A stretch of DNA of 24,698 nucleotides from Clostridiaceae bacterium (GCA_902362725.1 CABIXM010000001.1:82268-106965); one strand, 5' to 3'. Shown: positions 7,898 through 16,835, counted from the first letter of the stretch. Made by a program: numbers and translations. The notes: a model not told the origin generated them from the letters alone.

Positions 7898-7986
7898 AGC
7901 CCCGCCCGCCTTTGCTGGTAGGCAATCAAGGGGCGACAGCAAGAAGTGCCACCGCCCCGCACTATTATTCAGAAAGGGGAATTTCC

Positions 7987-8409
7987 ATGACCGACCAGAT
8001 AGCCTATCAAGAATATATCCAGCGCAGGTACAACGCCTTTTGCAAGACTGTTATCCGCTGTGCCGCCTTGGACAAGATTTTGAAGCTTAAACGGCAATGG
8101 GAACGGCAAGTTTCCCTTGACTATCTGATGAACGAGAAGTTTGTCCAGTTTGCCGCGTCGGAGCCGGACGAGGAATACCCATTTACCGTCTGCGGTCAGA
8201 CCGTCCTGCTCTGCAACGCCGCCCTTGCCGACGCGATCTCTGTTTTGCCGGAGCAGACGCGGGAAGAAATCCTGCGCTATTACTTTCTGCGCCAGCCGCA
8301 GCGCGTGATCGGCGCGTGTATTGGCCGGTCACGCAGCACAGCGGGGCGGCATATCCAGCTTGCCTTGCAGCGGCTACGCGAAGAAATGGGGGTGAGCCGG
8401 TATGAGTAG
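7987..8409 (+). CDS. Sigma-70 region 4-like regulatory protein
   Basis: A 140-residue protein. The C-terminal half (about 78-135) has ISVLPEQTREEILRYYFL followed by an HTH-like VIGACIGRSRSTAGRHIQLA segment, as in region 4 of small sigma factors. Such genes are common in Firmicutes conjugative and mobilizable elements, where they pair with a small HTH protein and probably control excision or transfer genes. The ATG follows GAAAGGGG. The last eight bases overlap the next gene, indicating coupled translation. Confidence 0.75.
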   Translation: MTDQIAYQEYIQRRYNAFCKTVIRCAALDKILKLKRQWERQVSLDYLMNEKFVQFAASEPDEEYPFTVCGQTVLLCNAALADAISVLPEQTREEILRYYFLRQPQRVIGACIGRSRSTAGRHIQLALQRLREEMGVSRYE

Positions 8410-8614
8410 ACTTCTCCCCTATGAAACAATCCTCAAAGCCCGTGAGGGCGACCCAGAAGCCGTGAACGCTGTCCTGCTCCACTACGCCGGATATATCCGC
8501 TATTTCTCAAAAGTGAACGGGCAGGTCAACGCCGAGGTGGAGGACTATGTAAAGCAGCGGTTAATTGACTGTCAATTCAAGTTCCGGCTTGACGAACCAC
8601 CGGACAAGTCATAA
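8402..8614 (+). CDS. Small helix-turn-helix / sigma region 2-like protein
   Basis: A 70-residue protein starting MSRLLPYETILKAREGDPEA. It fits the HTH_16-type family that follows the sigma-like gene in Tn916- and Tn1549-related elements. It has an acidic-aromatic middle (YAGYIRYFSK) as in region 2 of sigma factors. It overlaps the previous gene by eight bases, so the two products are probably made in fixed ratio and may act together. Target promoters are unknown. Confidence 0.75.
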   Translation: MSRLLPYETILKAREGDPEAVNAVLLHYAGYIRYFSKVNGQVNAEVEDYVKQRLIDCQFKFRLDEPPDKS

Positions 8615-8649
8615 AAACTGAATACCAGCCGCCACCGACGCGGCCAGCG

Positions 8650-8687
8650 AAAGCAGTAAGTCTTGAAAAAGATTTACTGCTTTTTTT
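8650..8687 (+). terminator. Intrinsic terminator after the regulatory pair
   Basis: AAAGCAGTAA (8650-8659) pairs perfectly with TTACTGCTTT (8674-8683), followed by a run of T to 8687. It separates the sigma/HTH pair from the mobilization genes. Confidence 0.85.
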
Positions 8688-9164
8688 GTTGTCCGGCTCC
8701 GCTCCCGGCCATTTTGCCCCCTGCCGGTTGTAGTAGTAAGCGAGGAGGGAATTTTTCTGCCCTGGTGTTTGGCATTTGGAGCATTTACCCGTAGTAGAGG
8801 GCAAAGAGAAAGGATTTCTCCAACACCGGGTAGAAACCACTGCGTCCGGTGTCATTTTAGCGAAAGCGGGCAGGAATGCCCTTTACAGGATTAGTAGTAG
8901 CAGAAAAAGAGAAACAAACTTTTGTGGTTGCAGTTTTCCAAAAAAGTGGCGGACGGAAGTGAGAGAAAGTTTGCAGTCACGGAGAGCAAGTATCGACCAG
9001 TGTACCAAATTTCGCTTTTCGCTCATTTGTCCCCCGGTCAGATACTTGTTGGGGTTGCCACCCCAAACCCGCCTTTTGCGGCTTGCGCCGCTGAAAAAAC
9101 TTGCCCCAATACTTGTGTTTTAGATAAAAATTGTCCGTTGCAGTTTGAAAGGAGTTGAGCCACC
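8688..9164 (+). other. Non-coding region upstream of mobC, probable origin of transfer
   Basis: About 480 bases without a convincing gene, immediately before mobC and the relaxase, the usual place for oriT. Visible structures: CAAGTATC-GACC (8987-8998) pairs with GGTC-A-GATACTTG (9036-9048) with one bulge; TTGGGG/CCCCAA (9049-9066, 6-bp stem); GCGGC/GCCGC (9078-9091); GGGCA/TGCCC (8868-8881). Three GTAGTAG-type repeats lie at 8730, 8791 and 8893. The nick site cannot be placed from sequence alone. Confidence 0.55.
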
Positions 9165-9566
9165 ATGCCACACAAAACCTACAACACCCCCAAGCGGAAA
9201 TGTGTTGTCAAGACCCGTCTGACCGAGGACGAGCGCAGAGCCTTTGAGGACAAATGCGCCGCCCTCTCCATGAGCCAGTCCGAGTATATCCGGCAAGCCG
9301 TTTTTTACAGCCGGATTTCTCCTGTTATCCGGGTGACTGCCCACAGCGAAGAAATGCTCACCGCCATATCTTCCCTTGTGGCGCAGTACGGGAAAATCGG
9401 CAGCAACCTGAACCAGATCGCCCGGTATCTCAACGAATACGGCGCACCCTACAACGCCCTGTCCAGTGAGGTGAGAGCCGCTGTTTCCGACCTTGCCGCC
9501 CTCAAATTCGAGGTGCTGAAAGTGATAGGTGAAGCCTATGGCAACGATCAAGCATATCAGCTCTAA
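9165..9566 (+). CDS. mobC: MobC-family mobilization (relaxosome) protein
   Basis: A 133-residue protein starting MPHKTYNTPKRKCVVKTRLT. An N-terminal ribbon-helix-helix-like segment (about 10-50, RLTEDERRAFEDKCAALSMSQSEYIRQAV) would bind oriT DNA. A C-terminal part with GKIGSNLNQIARYLNEYG is typical of MobC. Such proteins help melt the nick region and load the relaxase. The ATG follows AAAGGAG at 9148-9154. The end overlaps the relaxase start by 29 bases, a classic mobC-relaxase coupling. Confidence 0.88.
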   Translation: MPHKTYNTPKRKCVVKTRLTEDERRAFEDKCAALSMSQSEYIRQAVFYSRISPVIRVTAHSEEMLTAISSLVAQYGKIGSNLNQIARYLNEYGAPYNALSSEVRAAVSDLAALKFEVLKVIGEAYGNDQAYQL

Positions 9567-11151
9567 AAATGCCGACTACGGAGCCGCCGAAGCCTATCTC
9601 ACCTTTGAGCATGACGAGTTTACCATGAAACCCACCCTTGATGAAGCCGGGCGGCTCATTCCCCGGCAGGACTACCGGCTGGACACGCTGAACTGCGGGG
9701 AGGAAGATTTTGCCCTGTCATGTATCCGGGCAAATCTGCGGTACGGCAAGAACAGCAAACGGGAGGACATCAAGAGCCACCACTATATCATCAGCTTTGA
9801 CCCACGGGACGCAGCCGACAATGGCCTGACCGTAGACCGGGCGCAGGCGTTGGGGCTGGCCTACTGCAAAGAGCATTTTCCCGGACACCAAGCCCTTGTC
9901 TGTACCCACCCGGACGGGCACAACCATAGCGGCAATATCCATGTGCATATTGTCATCAACAGTCTGCGGATTGCCGAGGTGGAGCGCAAGCCCTACATGG
10001 ACAGGGCAAGCGACACCAGAGCCGGGAACAAGCACCGCTGTACCGCAGCCGCCATGCGGTATTTCCGCAGCGAAGTCATGGAGATGTGCCACCGGGAGGG
10101 GCTTTACCAGATCGACCTCTTGAACGGCAGCCGAAACAAAGTGACCGAGCGTGAATACTGGGCGAAGCGCAAGGGGCAAGCCAAGCTGGACAAGGAAAAC
10201 GCTGTGCTGCTTGCCGAGGGTATCGCACCCCGACAGACCAAGTTTGAAACCGACAAAGGCCGTTTGCGGCAGACCATACGCCAAGCCCTTGCCACCGCCG
10301 CCAGCTTTGACGAGTTTTCCGCTCTCCTGTTGCGGGAGGGCGTGACCGTTAAGGAGAGCCGGGGGCGGCTGTCCTATCTCACGCCGGACAGAACAAAGCC
10401 CATCACCGCCCGGAAGCTGGGGACGGACTTCGACAAGGCCGCTGTCCTTGCTGTTTTCCAGCAGAACGCCCATAGAGCAGCCGCAAAGATGCAGGACAGA
10501 CAGGAACACCAGCCGCAGCTTACTAAGGGCATACAGCGGACAAAACCCGCCCAAATCACCCCGAACCCTGACAGCCCGCAGCGGCTTGTAGATATAGCCG
10601 CCAAGCGAGCCGAGGGAAAAGGTATCGGTTATGAGCGTTGGGCAAAAACCTTTAACCTCAAACAGATGGCAAAGACCATGAATTTCCTTTCCGAGCATGG
10701 TTTTGCCAGCCCCGAAGAAGTGGACACAGCTTTGGAAGCCGCCATTTCCGGGCAGCACGCCGCCGGAGAAAAGCTGAAAGAACTGGAATCCAGAATCACC
10801 GCCAACAAGGAACTCATGCACCAGATCAGCGTTTACCGCAGAACCAAGCCCGCCCATGACGGGCTGAAAACTGCCAAGAAGCCGGAACGATACCGGGAAG
10901 CGTTTCATGCAGACCTGACGCTGTATGAAGCGGCGGTGCGGTATTTTCGGCAACAGGGCTTAAAGAAGCTGCCCGCCGTTTCCAAGCTGCAAGCGGAAAA
11001 TGAAGCCCTGATTTCCGAGAAAAACGGGATTTACACCGAGTACCGGGAGCAGAAAGCCAGAGCCGCCGAGCTGCAAAAGGTCAAATCCAACCTTGCCGCC
11101 ATGCTCCGGCAGGAACGGACAAAAGAGGTGCGTCGGGATTGGGAGCGGTAA
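9538..11151 (+). CDS. Relaxase / mobilization nuclease (VirD2-like, MobP type)
   Basis: A 537-residue relaxase that nicks oriT and leads the strand into a mating channel. The metal-binding histidine motif is GHNHSGNIHVHIVINSL, with H128, H135 and H137. HHYIISFDPRD at 81-91 is the preceding strand, and the N-terminus MATIKHISSKNADYGAAEAY contains the candidate catalytic tyrosines. After about residue 230 the protein becomes basic and helical, with a long coiled-coil-like tail. The ATG at 9538 is preferred to a GTG at 9529 because the MATIKHI start fits the family. The relaxase class differs from that of element A. Confidence 0.88.
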   Translation: MATIKHISSKNADYGAAEAYLTFEHDEFTMKPTLDEAGRLIPRQDYRLDTLNCGEEDFALSCIRANLRYGKNSKREDIKSHHYIISFDPRDAADNGLTVDRAQALGLAYCKEHFPGHQALVCTHPDGHNHSGNIHVHIVINSLRIAEVERKPYMDRASDTRAGNKHRCTAAAMRYFRSEVMEMCHREGLYQIDLLNGSRNKVTEREYWAKRKGQAKLDKENAVLLAEGIAPRQTKFETDKGRLRQTIRQALATAASFDEFSALLLREGVTVKESRGRLSYLTPDRTKPITARKLGTDFDKAAVLAVFQQNAHRAAAKMQDRQEHQPQLTKGIQRTKPAQITPNPDSPQRLVDIAAKRAEGKGIGYERWAKTFNLKQMAKTMNFLSEHGFASPEEVDTALEAAISGQHAAGEKLKELESRITANKELMHQISVYRRTKPAHDGLKTAKKPERYREAFHADLTLYEAAVRYFRQQGLKKLPAVSKLQAENEALISEKNGIYTEYREQKARAAELQKVKSNLAAMLRQERTKEVRRDWER

Positions 11152-11416
11152 GGGTGTTCCGTTTTGTTCCACCCCTACCCGGAAAGGGGGTTCCATTTTG
11201 GACACCCCTTTGCTATGGGAAATTGACCACTGAACTCCACCCCGAAATGATACCGAAACCGCACAAAAGCGTTCCCTATATCTGACCCTATCCGCAATAC
11301 CACCTGCCTTTTTCAAGGGGCATACAGAGAGGAAAATCCCCGAAAATGACACCGAAATCATACACCAAACGCCGCCTATCCGGTTACATCGATAGAAACG
11401 GCAGAAAGGAGCCGCC
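11152..11416 (+). repeat. Intergenic region with paired direct repeats and a hairpin
   Basis: Two near-identical copies, CCCCGAAATGATACCGAAA (11240-11258) and CCCCGAAAATGACACCGAAA (11338-11357), lie 98 bases apart. Just after the relaxase stop, GTTCCGTTTTG and GTTCCATTTTG repeats sit between AAGGGTGTTCC- and GGACACCCCTT-like arms that could fold together. No gene is convincing. Its position just before the replication genes suggests control of replication. Confidence 0.45.
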
Positions 11417-11587
11417 ATGCCGAGAATGAGCAAGAAGCGCAAGGAAGAATGGGCGTTCTTCCTCAATGAGCGCAACCGTATCACCTACAATCCTCTTTGC
11501 CGCAAGTGCCGCCGCACCTGCAAGCAGAGTTTCCGGGCTATGATCATCGAGTGCCCGCCGTTTCGCTCCAAGCGGGCGAAGCCATGA
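11417..11587 (+). CDS. Small cysteine-containing basic protein, function unknown
   Basis: A 56-residue protein starting MPRMSKKRKEEWAFFLNERN. It is very basic and has a CRKCRRTC cluster plus one more cysteine (IIECPPF), suggesting a small zinc-binding or DNA-binding fold. AGAAAGGAG precedes the ATG, and its stop overlaps the repA start as ATGA, so the two are coupled. I do not recognise a named family. The dense basic content and tight coupling to repA support a real gene and suggest a role in replication or its control. Confidence 0.65.
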   Translation: MPRMSKKRKEEWAFFLNERNRITYNPLCRKCRRTCKQSFRAMIIECPPFRSKRAKP

Positions 11588-12345
11588 AGCCGGACAACAC
11601 GCAGGAAACCATTTATGTAGGGCTGGACACAGGCTTGCCGCCCTACCTGCCATATCCCCGGTTCCTGCTGAAAATGGACATTTCCCAGACCGCCAAGCTG
11701 CTCTATGCGCTGCTGTTAGACCGCACCACCCTGTCACAGCGGAACGGCTGGCAGGACGATCAGGGCAGGACATTCATTGTCTATCCCATAGCGGAGATTG
11801 CCGAAATGCTGGATAAGGGGCAGACCGCCATCAAAGCCGCCTTGAACGAACTGGACGCAGCCGGACTTCTGGAACGGAAACGGGCGGGATTTTCCGCAGC
11901 CAACCGCCTGTATGTGAAGCTGCCGCCATTAGTTCGGATTTCCGACCCTATGACAGTCGGAAAAGCGACCCTCATAAGTGCGGAAAACCGACCTACTGAT
12001 GGTCGGAAAAGCGACCTTATGACGGTCGGAAAACCGACCCCTAACAACCTTACTATAAACAACCTGATAGAAAACCAAACAATGGGAGTGAGTGGAGAGC
12101 CGCACAAACCGTTTGGCAGATATGAGAATGTTTTTCTGACCGAAGCCGAGTATGCAGAACTGAAAGCCGAGTTCCCGGACAGACTGGAACGGCTCATTGA
12201 GGAAATGAGCCGCTACCTTGCCGCCAACGGGAGAACCTACCAGAACTATGCCGCCGCCCTGCGGATATGGGCAGAGAATGACAAAAAGGACGCCCCGAAA
12301 CAGGGTGTCCCGGACTACACCTGCAAGGAGGGAGAAAGTTTATGA
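11584..12345 (+). CDS. repA: RepA_N-type replication initiator
   Basis: A 253-residue protein. The N-terminal domain (about 10-115) has LPYPRFLLKMDISQTAKLLY and a winged-helix segment ending KGQTAIKAALNELDAAGLLE, as in RepA_N plasmid initiators. A low-complexity linker (about 117-160) is encoded by five 23-bp iterons. The C-terminal helical domain (about 175-235) starts FGRYENVFLTEAEYAELKAE. The start is the ATG overlapping the previous stop; the longer in-frame extension to 11497 is rejected because it overlaps the small Cys protein and has no ribosome site. In RepA_N plasmids the replication origin lies within the rep gene, and the iterons here fit that. It is followed at once by a DnaC-like gene. 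Confidence 0.85.
   Translation: MKPDNTQETIYVGLDTGLPPYLPYPRFLLKMDISQTAKLLYALLLDRTTLSQRNGWQDDQGRTFIVYPIAEIAEMLDKGQTAIKAALNELDAAGLLERKRAGFSAANRLYVKLPPLVRISDPMTVGKATLISAENRPTDGRKSDLMTVGKPTPNNLTINNLIENQTMGVSGEPHKPFGRYENVFLTEAEYAELKAEFPDRLERLIEEMSRYLAANGRTYQNYAAALRIWAENDKKDAPKQGVPDYTCKEGESL
11932..12046 (+). repeat. Five 23-bp iterons inside repA (candidate replication origin)
   Basis: Copies begin at 11932, 11955, 11978, 12001 and 12024, with an exact 23-base period. Each has a 16-base core close to GGTCGGAAAASCGACC, itself an interrupted palindrome, and a 7-base spacer often TATGAC. The period is not a multiple of three, so the same DNA is read in three frames and the repeat is conserved as DNA, not protein. 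This fits initiator-binding iterons of an origin embedded in a RepA_N gene. Confidence 0.85.
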
Positions 12346-13175
12346 ACAAAATCGAGAATATCAATCTGCTGCCGGATACCGAGCCGGACAGCGGCGACTA
12401 CACAGGCGAGGACGGTTTGCTGTACTGCGGAAAATGCCGCAAGCCCAAAGAAGCCTATTTCCCAGAGGGCAAGACGCTTTTCGGGCTTGACCGCCACCCG
12501 GCAGAGTGCGACTGCCAGAGGGCGCAGCGGATTGAGCGTGAAGCCGCCGAACAGCAGCGCAGACACCTTGACACCGTAGAGGACTTGAAACGCCGGGGAT
12601 TTTCCGATACCGCCATGCGGGACTGGACTTTTGAAAACGACAACGGCAGGAACCCCCAGACCGCCGTTGCCCGGTTCTATGCGGAGCATTGGGACACCAT
12701 GCAGGCCGAGAACATCGGTTATCTCTTTTGGGGCGGTGTGGGAACCGGCAAAAGCTACCTTGCGGGCTGTATCGCAAACGCCCTGATGGAGCAGAAAATC
12801 CCTGTCCGCATGACGAACTTTGCCGCTATCCTCAATGACCTTGCCGCCAGCTTCGAGGGCAGGAACGAATACATTTCCCGGCTTTGCCGCTATCCGCTGC
12901 TTATCCTTGATGATTTTGGCATGGAGCGTGACACCGCCTACGGGCTGGAACAGGTTTACAGCGTGATAGACAGCCGATACCGCAGCCGCAGGCCGCTGAT
13001 CGTCACCACCAACCTGACCTTGCAGCAAATCCAGAACCCAACCGACACCGCCTATGCCCGTATCTATGACCGGCTGCTGGAAATGTGCGCCCCTGTCCGT
13101 TTTACGGGCGGCAACTTCCGCAGGGAAACCGCACAAGCCAAGCTGGAACGGCTGAAAAATCTGATGAATGAGTGA
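12342..13175 (+). CDS. DnaC/IstB-like helicase-loader ATPase
   Basis: A 277-residue protein. An N-terminal zinc-finger-like CGKC (about 29-32) with CDC further on (about 51-53) is followed by a helical linker. An AAA+ core has Walker A GGVGTGKS at about 130-137, Walker B LLILDDFG at about 187-194 and a sensor-like IVTTNL. Such proteins load the replicative helicase at an initiator-bound origin. The ATG overlaps the repA stop (ATGA), with AAGGAGGGAG just upstream, so the initiator and loader are made together. The combination with iterons supports autonomous replication of the excised element. Confidence 0.85.
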   Translation: MNKIENINLLPDTEPDSGDYTGEDGLLYCGKCRKPKEAYFPEGKTLFGLDRHPAECDCQRAQRIEREAAEQQRRHLDTVEDLKRRGFSDTAMRDWTFENDNGRNPQTAVARFYAEHWDTMQAENIGYLFWGGVGTGKSYLAGCIANALMEQKIPVRMTNFAAILNDLAASFEGRNEYISRLCRYPLLILDDFGMERDTAYGLEQVYSVIDSRYRSRRPLIVTTNLTLQQIQNPTDTAYARIYDRLLEMCAPVRFTGGNFRRETAQAKLERLKNLMNE

Positions 13176-13187
13176 AAGGAGTAGCCT

Positions 13188-13382
13188 ATGGCAGATTACG
13201 AACAGACCACAAAAACCAATCCCCGCCGCCCCGACTGCGTGACGAAAATCCGCATGGGCAACTCTGTCCTTGTGGTGTCCGGCTATTTCAAGCAGGACAG
13301 CACCGAAACTGCCATCGACAAAATGGAAAAAGTGCTGCAAGCCGAAGCCGCTGCTACACAGAAGCCGACTTATCCGGCATGA
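13188..13382 (+). CDS. tnpW: TnpW-family small protein of element B
   Basis: A 64-residue protein beginning MADYEQTTKTNPRRPDCVTK, with the family's strand (SVLVVSGYFKQDSTET) and helix (AIDKMEKVLQ). It follows the DnaC-like gene by 12 bases, with AAAGGAG as ribosome site, so it belongs to the replication operon. It is only weakly like the TnpW protein of element A. Function is not established in the family. Confidence 0.7.
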   Translation: MADYEQTTKTNPRRPDCVTKIRMGNSVLVVSGYFKQDSTETAIDKMEKVLQAEAAATQKPTYPA

Positions 13383-13397
13383 GCCGGGGGCATGGAA

Positions 13398-13427
13398 AAA
13401 GCGGCCATGCTTTGACATGGCCGCTTT
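13398..13427 (+). terminator. Bidirectional terminator-like hairpin between tnpW and the DUF4180 gene
   Basis: AAAGCGGCCATG (13398-13409) pairs perfectly with CATGGCCGCTTT (13416-13427), a 12-bp stem with a six-base loop. It lies between two convergent genes. The flanking AAAAA and TTT allow weak function in both directions. Confidence 0.65.
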
Positions 13428-13472
13428 CGCGTTGGGTTAATACACAACTATCCGATATGGGGATTTTATCCA

Positions 13473-13841
13473 CTAAATGCTTTGACTTATTTTTTGAATT
13501 GCTTCTTCCTTTGTTGCAACAAAGAACACATCTTTCCCTTTATTGCTTTCAAAGATAAAGTCTTTCAGCGGCTTGCTGGTGTAATGTGAAAAATCCCCGT
13601 ATATAGCGATTTTTCCACCGTAATTGATAAACTTTTGAAGAATTTCTCCCGCCAAGCCGCTGCTCAAAATGAAGAAATCTTCAATGATGTTCTTTTTATC
13701 CACGACAATATACTTTGTGCCTGCTTCGTATTTGGCAGACATAAGCAAATCAAGCGCAGAATCGACATCAGTAATAATCATGCTGTCACTTGATACGGCA
13801 ACCGCAATTCCGTTGCCACAATCAATTTTTTCAAACTTCAT
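13473..13841 (-). CDS. DUF4180-domain protein, cargo gene
   Basis: A 122-residue protein starting MKFEKIDCGNGIAVAVSSDS. Family features are the IITDVDSALDLLMSAKYEAG segment, IIEDFFILSSGLAGEILQKF, GKIAIYGDFSHYTSKPLKDF and a C-terminal VFFVATKEEAIQKI. The function of DUF4180 is unknown to me. It is the only minus-strand gene here and is AT-rich. It has its own GAAGGAGGT ribosome site and a near-consensus promoter at 13908-13936. It separates tnpW from the recombinase, which are usually adjacent, so it looks like a later acquisition. Confidence 0.82.
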   Translation of the reverse strand: MKFEKIDCGNGIAVAVSSDSMIITDVDSALDLLMSAKYEAGTKYIVVDKKNIIEDFFILSSGLAGEILQKFINYGGKIAIYGDFSHYTSKPLKDFIFESNKGKDVFFVATKEEAIQKISQSI

Positions 13842-13907
13842 GCCTGTACCTCCTTCAATGAATTGCAGACAAAATCCCGCATTATCGTCGCTGGTAACGC
13901 TTTTCGT

Positions 13908-13936
13908 ATTATAGCATGAAGTAAAGGGATTTTCAA
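13908..13936 (-). promoter_or_regulatory. Strong sigma-70 promoter of the DUF4180 gene
   Basis: On the minus strand, TTGAAA (13931-13936) and TATAAT (13908-13913) are separated by exactly 17 bases. It is the closest match to consensus that I found in the window and lies about 65 bases before the start. Confidence 0.8.
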
Positions 13937-14024
13937 TTACCGTTTTTCATGATAATCCCTATGAAAAGAACGCTCTTTTTTATAAACTATAAAGAAGCAG
14001 ATTTTACACTTTTGCCGCTATACA

Positions 14025-15710
<1,686 letters not shown>

Positions 15711-15718
15711 CCGCCCGA

Positions 15719-15751
15719 CCTATCCGACACAATGGCCAAGTGCCGGATAGG
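15719..15751 (+). terminator. Hairpin after the recombinase gene
   Basis: CCTATCCG (15719-15726) pairs perfectly with CGGATAGG (15744-15751). A T-run (15762-15767) follows 10 bases later, so termination is likely but not textbook. Confidence 0.5.
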
Positions 15752-15777
15752 AACGGCAAAATTTTTTACACTTCTAA

Positions 15778-15800
15778 TGCTTCTTTATCACACATTAGCA
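15778..15800 (-). repeat. Right terminal inverted repeat of element B
   Basis: The reverse complement begins TGCTAATG and ends AAGAAGCA, agreeing with 4422-4444 at 18 of 23 positions. It ends inside the GCAAA overlap. The predicted circular junction would read CATTAGCAAATGCTCATG. Confidence 0.75.
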
Positions 15801-15802
15801 AA
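15798..15802 (+). repeat. Right junction GCAAA (attR) of element B
   Basis: Second copy of the GCAAA found at 4417-4421. From here the maff2 reading frame continues as AKSQGMKQLMAG. Confidence 0.8.
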
Positions 15803-15896
15803 ATCCCAGGGCATGAAGCAGCTCATGGCCGGCGCTGGTGTAGCCGTAGTCGGCATGGTCCTTGTACCTCTGCTCTCCGGGCTTTTCTCTGTCTAA
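15798..15896 (+). pseudogene. maff2: maff2 3' fragment
   Basis: Encodes AKSQGMKQLMAGAGVAVVGM and the rest of the second membrane segment (VLVPLLSGLFSV), ending at TAA 15894-15896. It continues exactly the frame broken at 4417-4421. An ATG at 15777 inside the element's right end is in frame and would add MLLYHTL before AKSQG, but no ribosome site precedes it. Excision of element B would restore the full 72-residue protein. Confidence 0.9.
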
Positions 15897-15918
15897 GCGT
15901 CCCCGCATGAAATCCTTG

Positions 15919-15944
15919 CCGCTCCCGCAGTTTTGCGGGGGCGG
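15919..15944 (+). repeat. Hairpin just ahead of the virB6-like ribosome site
   Basis: CCGCTCCCGCA (15919-15929) pairs with TGCGGGGGCGG (15934-15944) around GTTT, with one T/G wobble. AAAGGAGG starts four bases later. The stem may protect or set the level of the downstream mRNA. Confidence 0.5.
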
Positions 15945-15965
15945 CGGAAAGGAGGTTGACACCGT

Positions 15966-16835
15966 ATGGATTTCTTACTTGAAGCCCTGACAAATTGGCT
16001 GAAAGAAATGCTGGTGGGCGGTATTATGAGCAACCTTTCGGGGATGTTTGACAGCGTAAACCAACAGGTCGCGGATATATCCGTACAGGTAGGCCAGACC
16101 CCACAGGGATGGAATGGCAGTATTTTCAGTATGATTGAGAATCTGTCCAACTCCATCATGGTGCCGATTGCAGGCGTGATTCTGGCTATCGTAATGACCG
16201 TAGACCTGATCCAGATGATCGCAGACAAGAACAACCTGCATGATGTGGACACCTGGATGATTTTCAAGTGGGTGTTCAAGAGCGCCGCCGCTATTTTGAT
16301 TGTCACTAACACATGGAATATCGTGATGGGCGTCTTTGATATGGCACAGAGCGTGGTGGCACAGGCGGCAGGGATCATCGGTTCGGATGCGTCCATTGAC
16401 ATTTCCTCAGTTATGACCGATTTGGAACCGAGGCTGATGGAAATGGATCTGGGGCCGCTGTTCGGGCTGTGGTTCCAATCCCTCTTTATCGGCATTACCA
16501 TGTGGGCGCTGTATATCTGTATCTTTATCGTCATTTATGGCCGTATGATCGAGATTTACCTTGTGACTTCGGTGGCTCCCGTTCCAATGGCTGCCATGAT
16601 GGGTAAGGAATGGGGCGGTATGGGACAAAACTACCTCCGCTCCCTGCTGGCGCTGGGCTTTCAGGCGTTTCTCATCATCGTCTGCGTAGCAATTTATGCT
16701 GTGCTGGTGCAGAACATCGCTCTGGAAGATGACATCATCATGGCGATCTGGAGCTGCGTGGGCTACACCGTACTGCTGTGCTTTACGCTGTTCAAAACCG
16801 GAAGCCTTGCAAAATCCGTCTTTCAGGCGCACTAA
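15966..16835 (+). CDS. VirB6/TrbL-like polytopic membrane protein of the mating channel
   Basis: A 289-residue protein with five or six membrane segments, for example SIMVPIAGVILAIVMTVDLI, FKSAAAILIVTNTWNIVMGV, SLFIGITMWALYICIFIVIY and ALGFQAFLIIVCVAIYAVLV. The motif RMIEIYLVTSVAPVPMAAMM is typical of the VirB6/TrbL-like proteins of Tn1549-type elements, which form the inner-membrane pore for DNA. The ATG follows AAAGGAGG at 15948-15955. It lies directly after maff2 and before prgI, so it is transcribed from upstream. Element B may therefore be polar on it unless a promoter at the element's right end reads outward. Confidence 0.85.
   Translation: MDFLLEALTNWLKEMLVGGIMSNLSGMFDSVNQQVADISVQVGQTPQGWNGSIFSMIENLSNSIMVPIAGVILAIVMTVDLIQMIADKNNLHDVDTWMIFKWVFKSAAAILIVTNTWNIVMGVFDMAQSVVAQAAGIIGSDASIDISSVMTDLEPRLMEMDLGPLFGLWFQSLFIGITMWALYICIFIVIYGRMIEIYLVTSVAPVPMAAMMGKEWGGMGQNYLRSLLALGFQAFLIIVCVAIYAVLVQNIALEDDIIMAIWSCVGYTVLLCFTLFKTGSLAKSVFQAH

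Noticed and set aside
8776..9123. 115-codon plus-strand frame in the region before mobC
   Set aside because: Low-complexity translation over palindromic DNA with no ribosome site; better explained as oriT.
9718..10953. Long minus-strand open frame opposite the relaxase
   Set aside because: It is the antisense of a high-GC real gene, has no family features and no ribosome site.
11497..11583. Upstream extension of repA
   Set aside because: It overlaps the 56-residue gene in another frame and has no ribosome site; the ATGA start at 11584 is better.
11932..12046. Considered a CRISPR-like array
   Set aside because: Repeats are 16 bases with 7-base spacers of similar sequence, inside a coding frame and with no cas genes; iterons fit better.
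12315..13418. 367-codon minus-strand frame opposite the DnaC-like gene
   Set aside because: Shadow of the AAA+ gene and tnpW; no ribosome site or motif.
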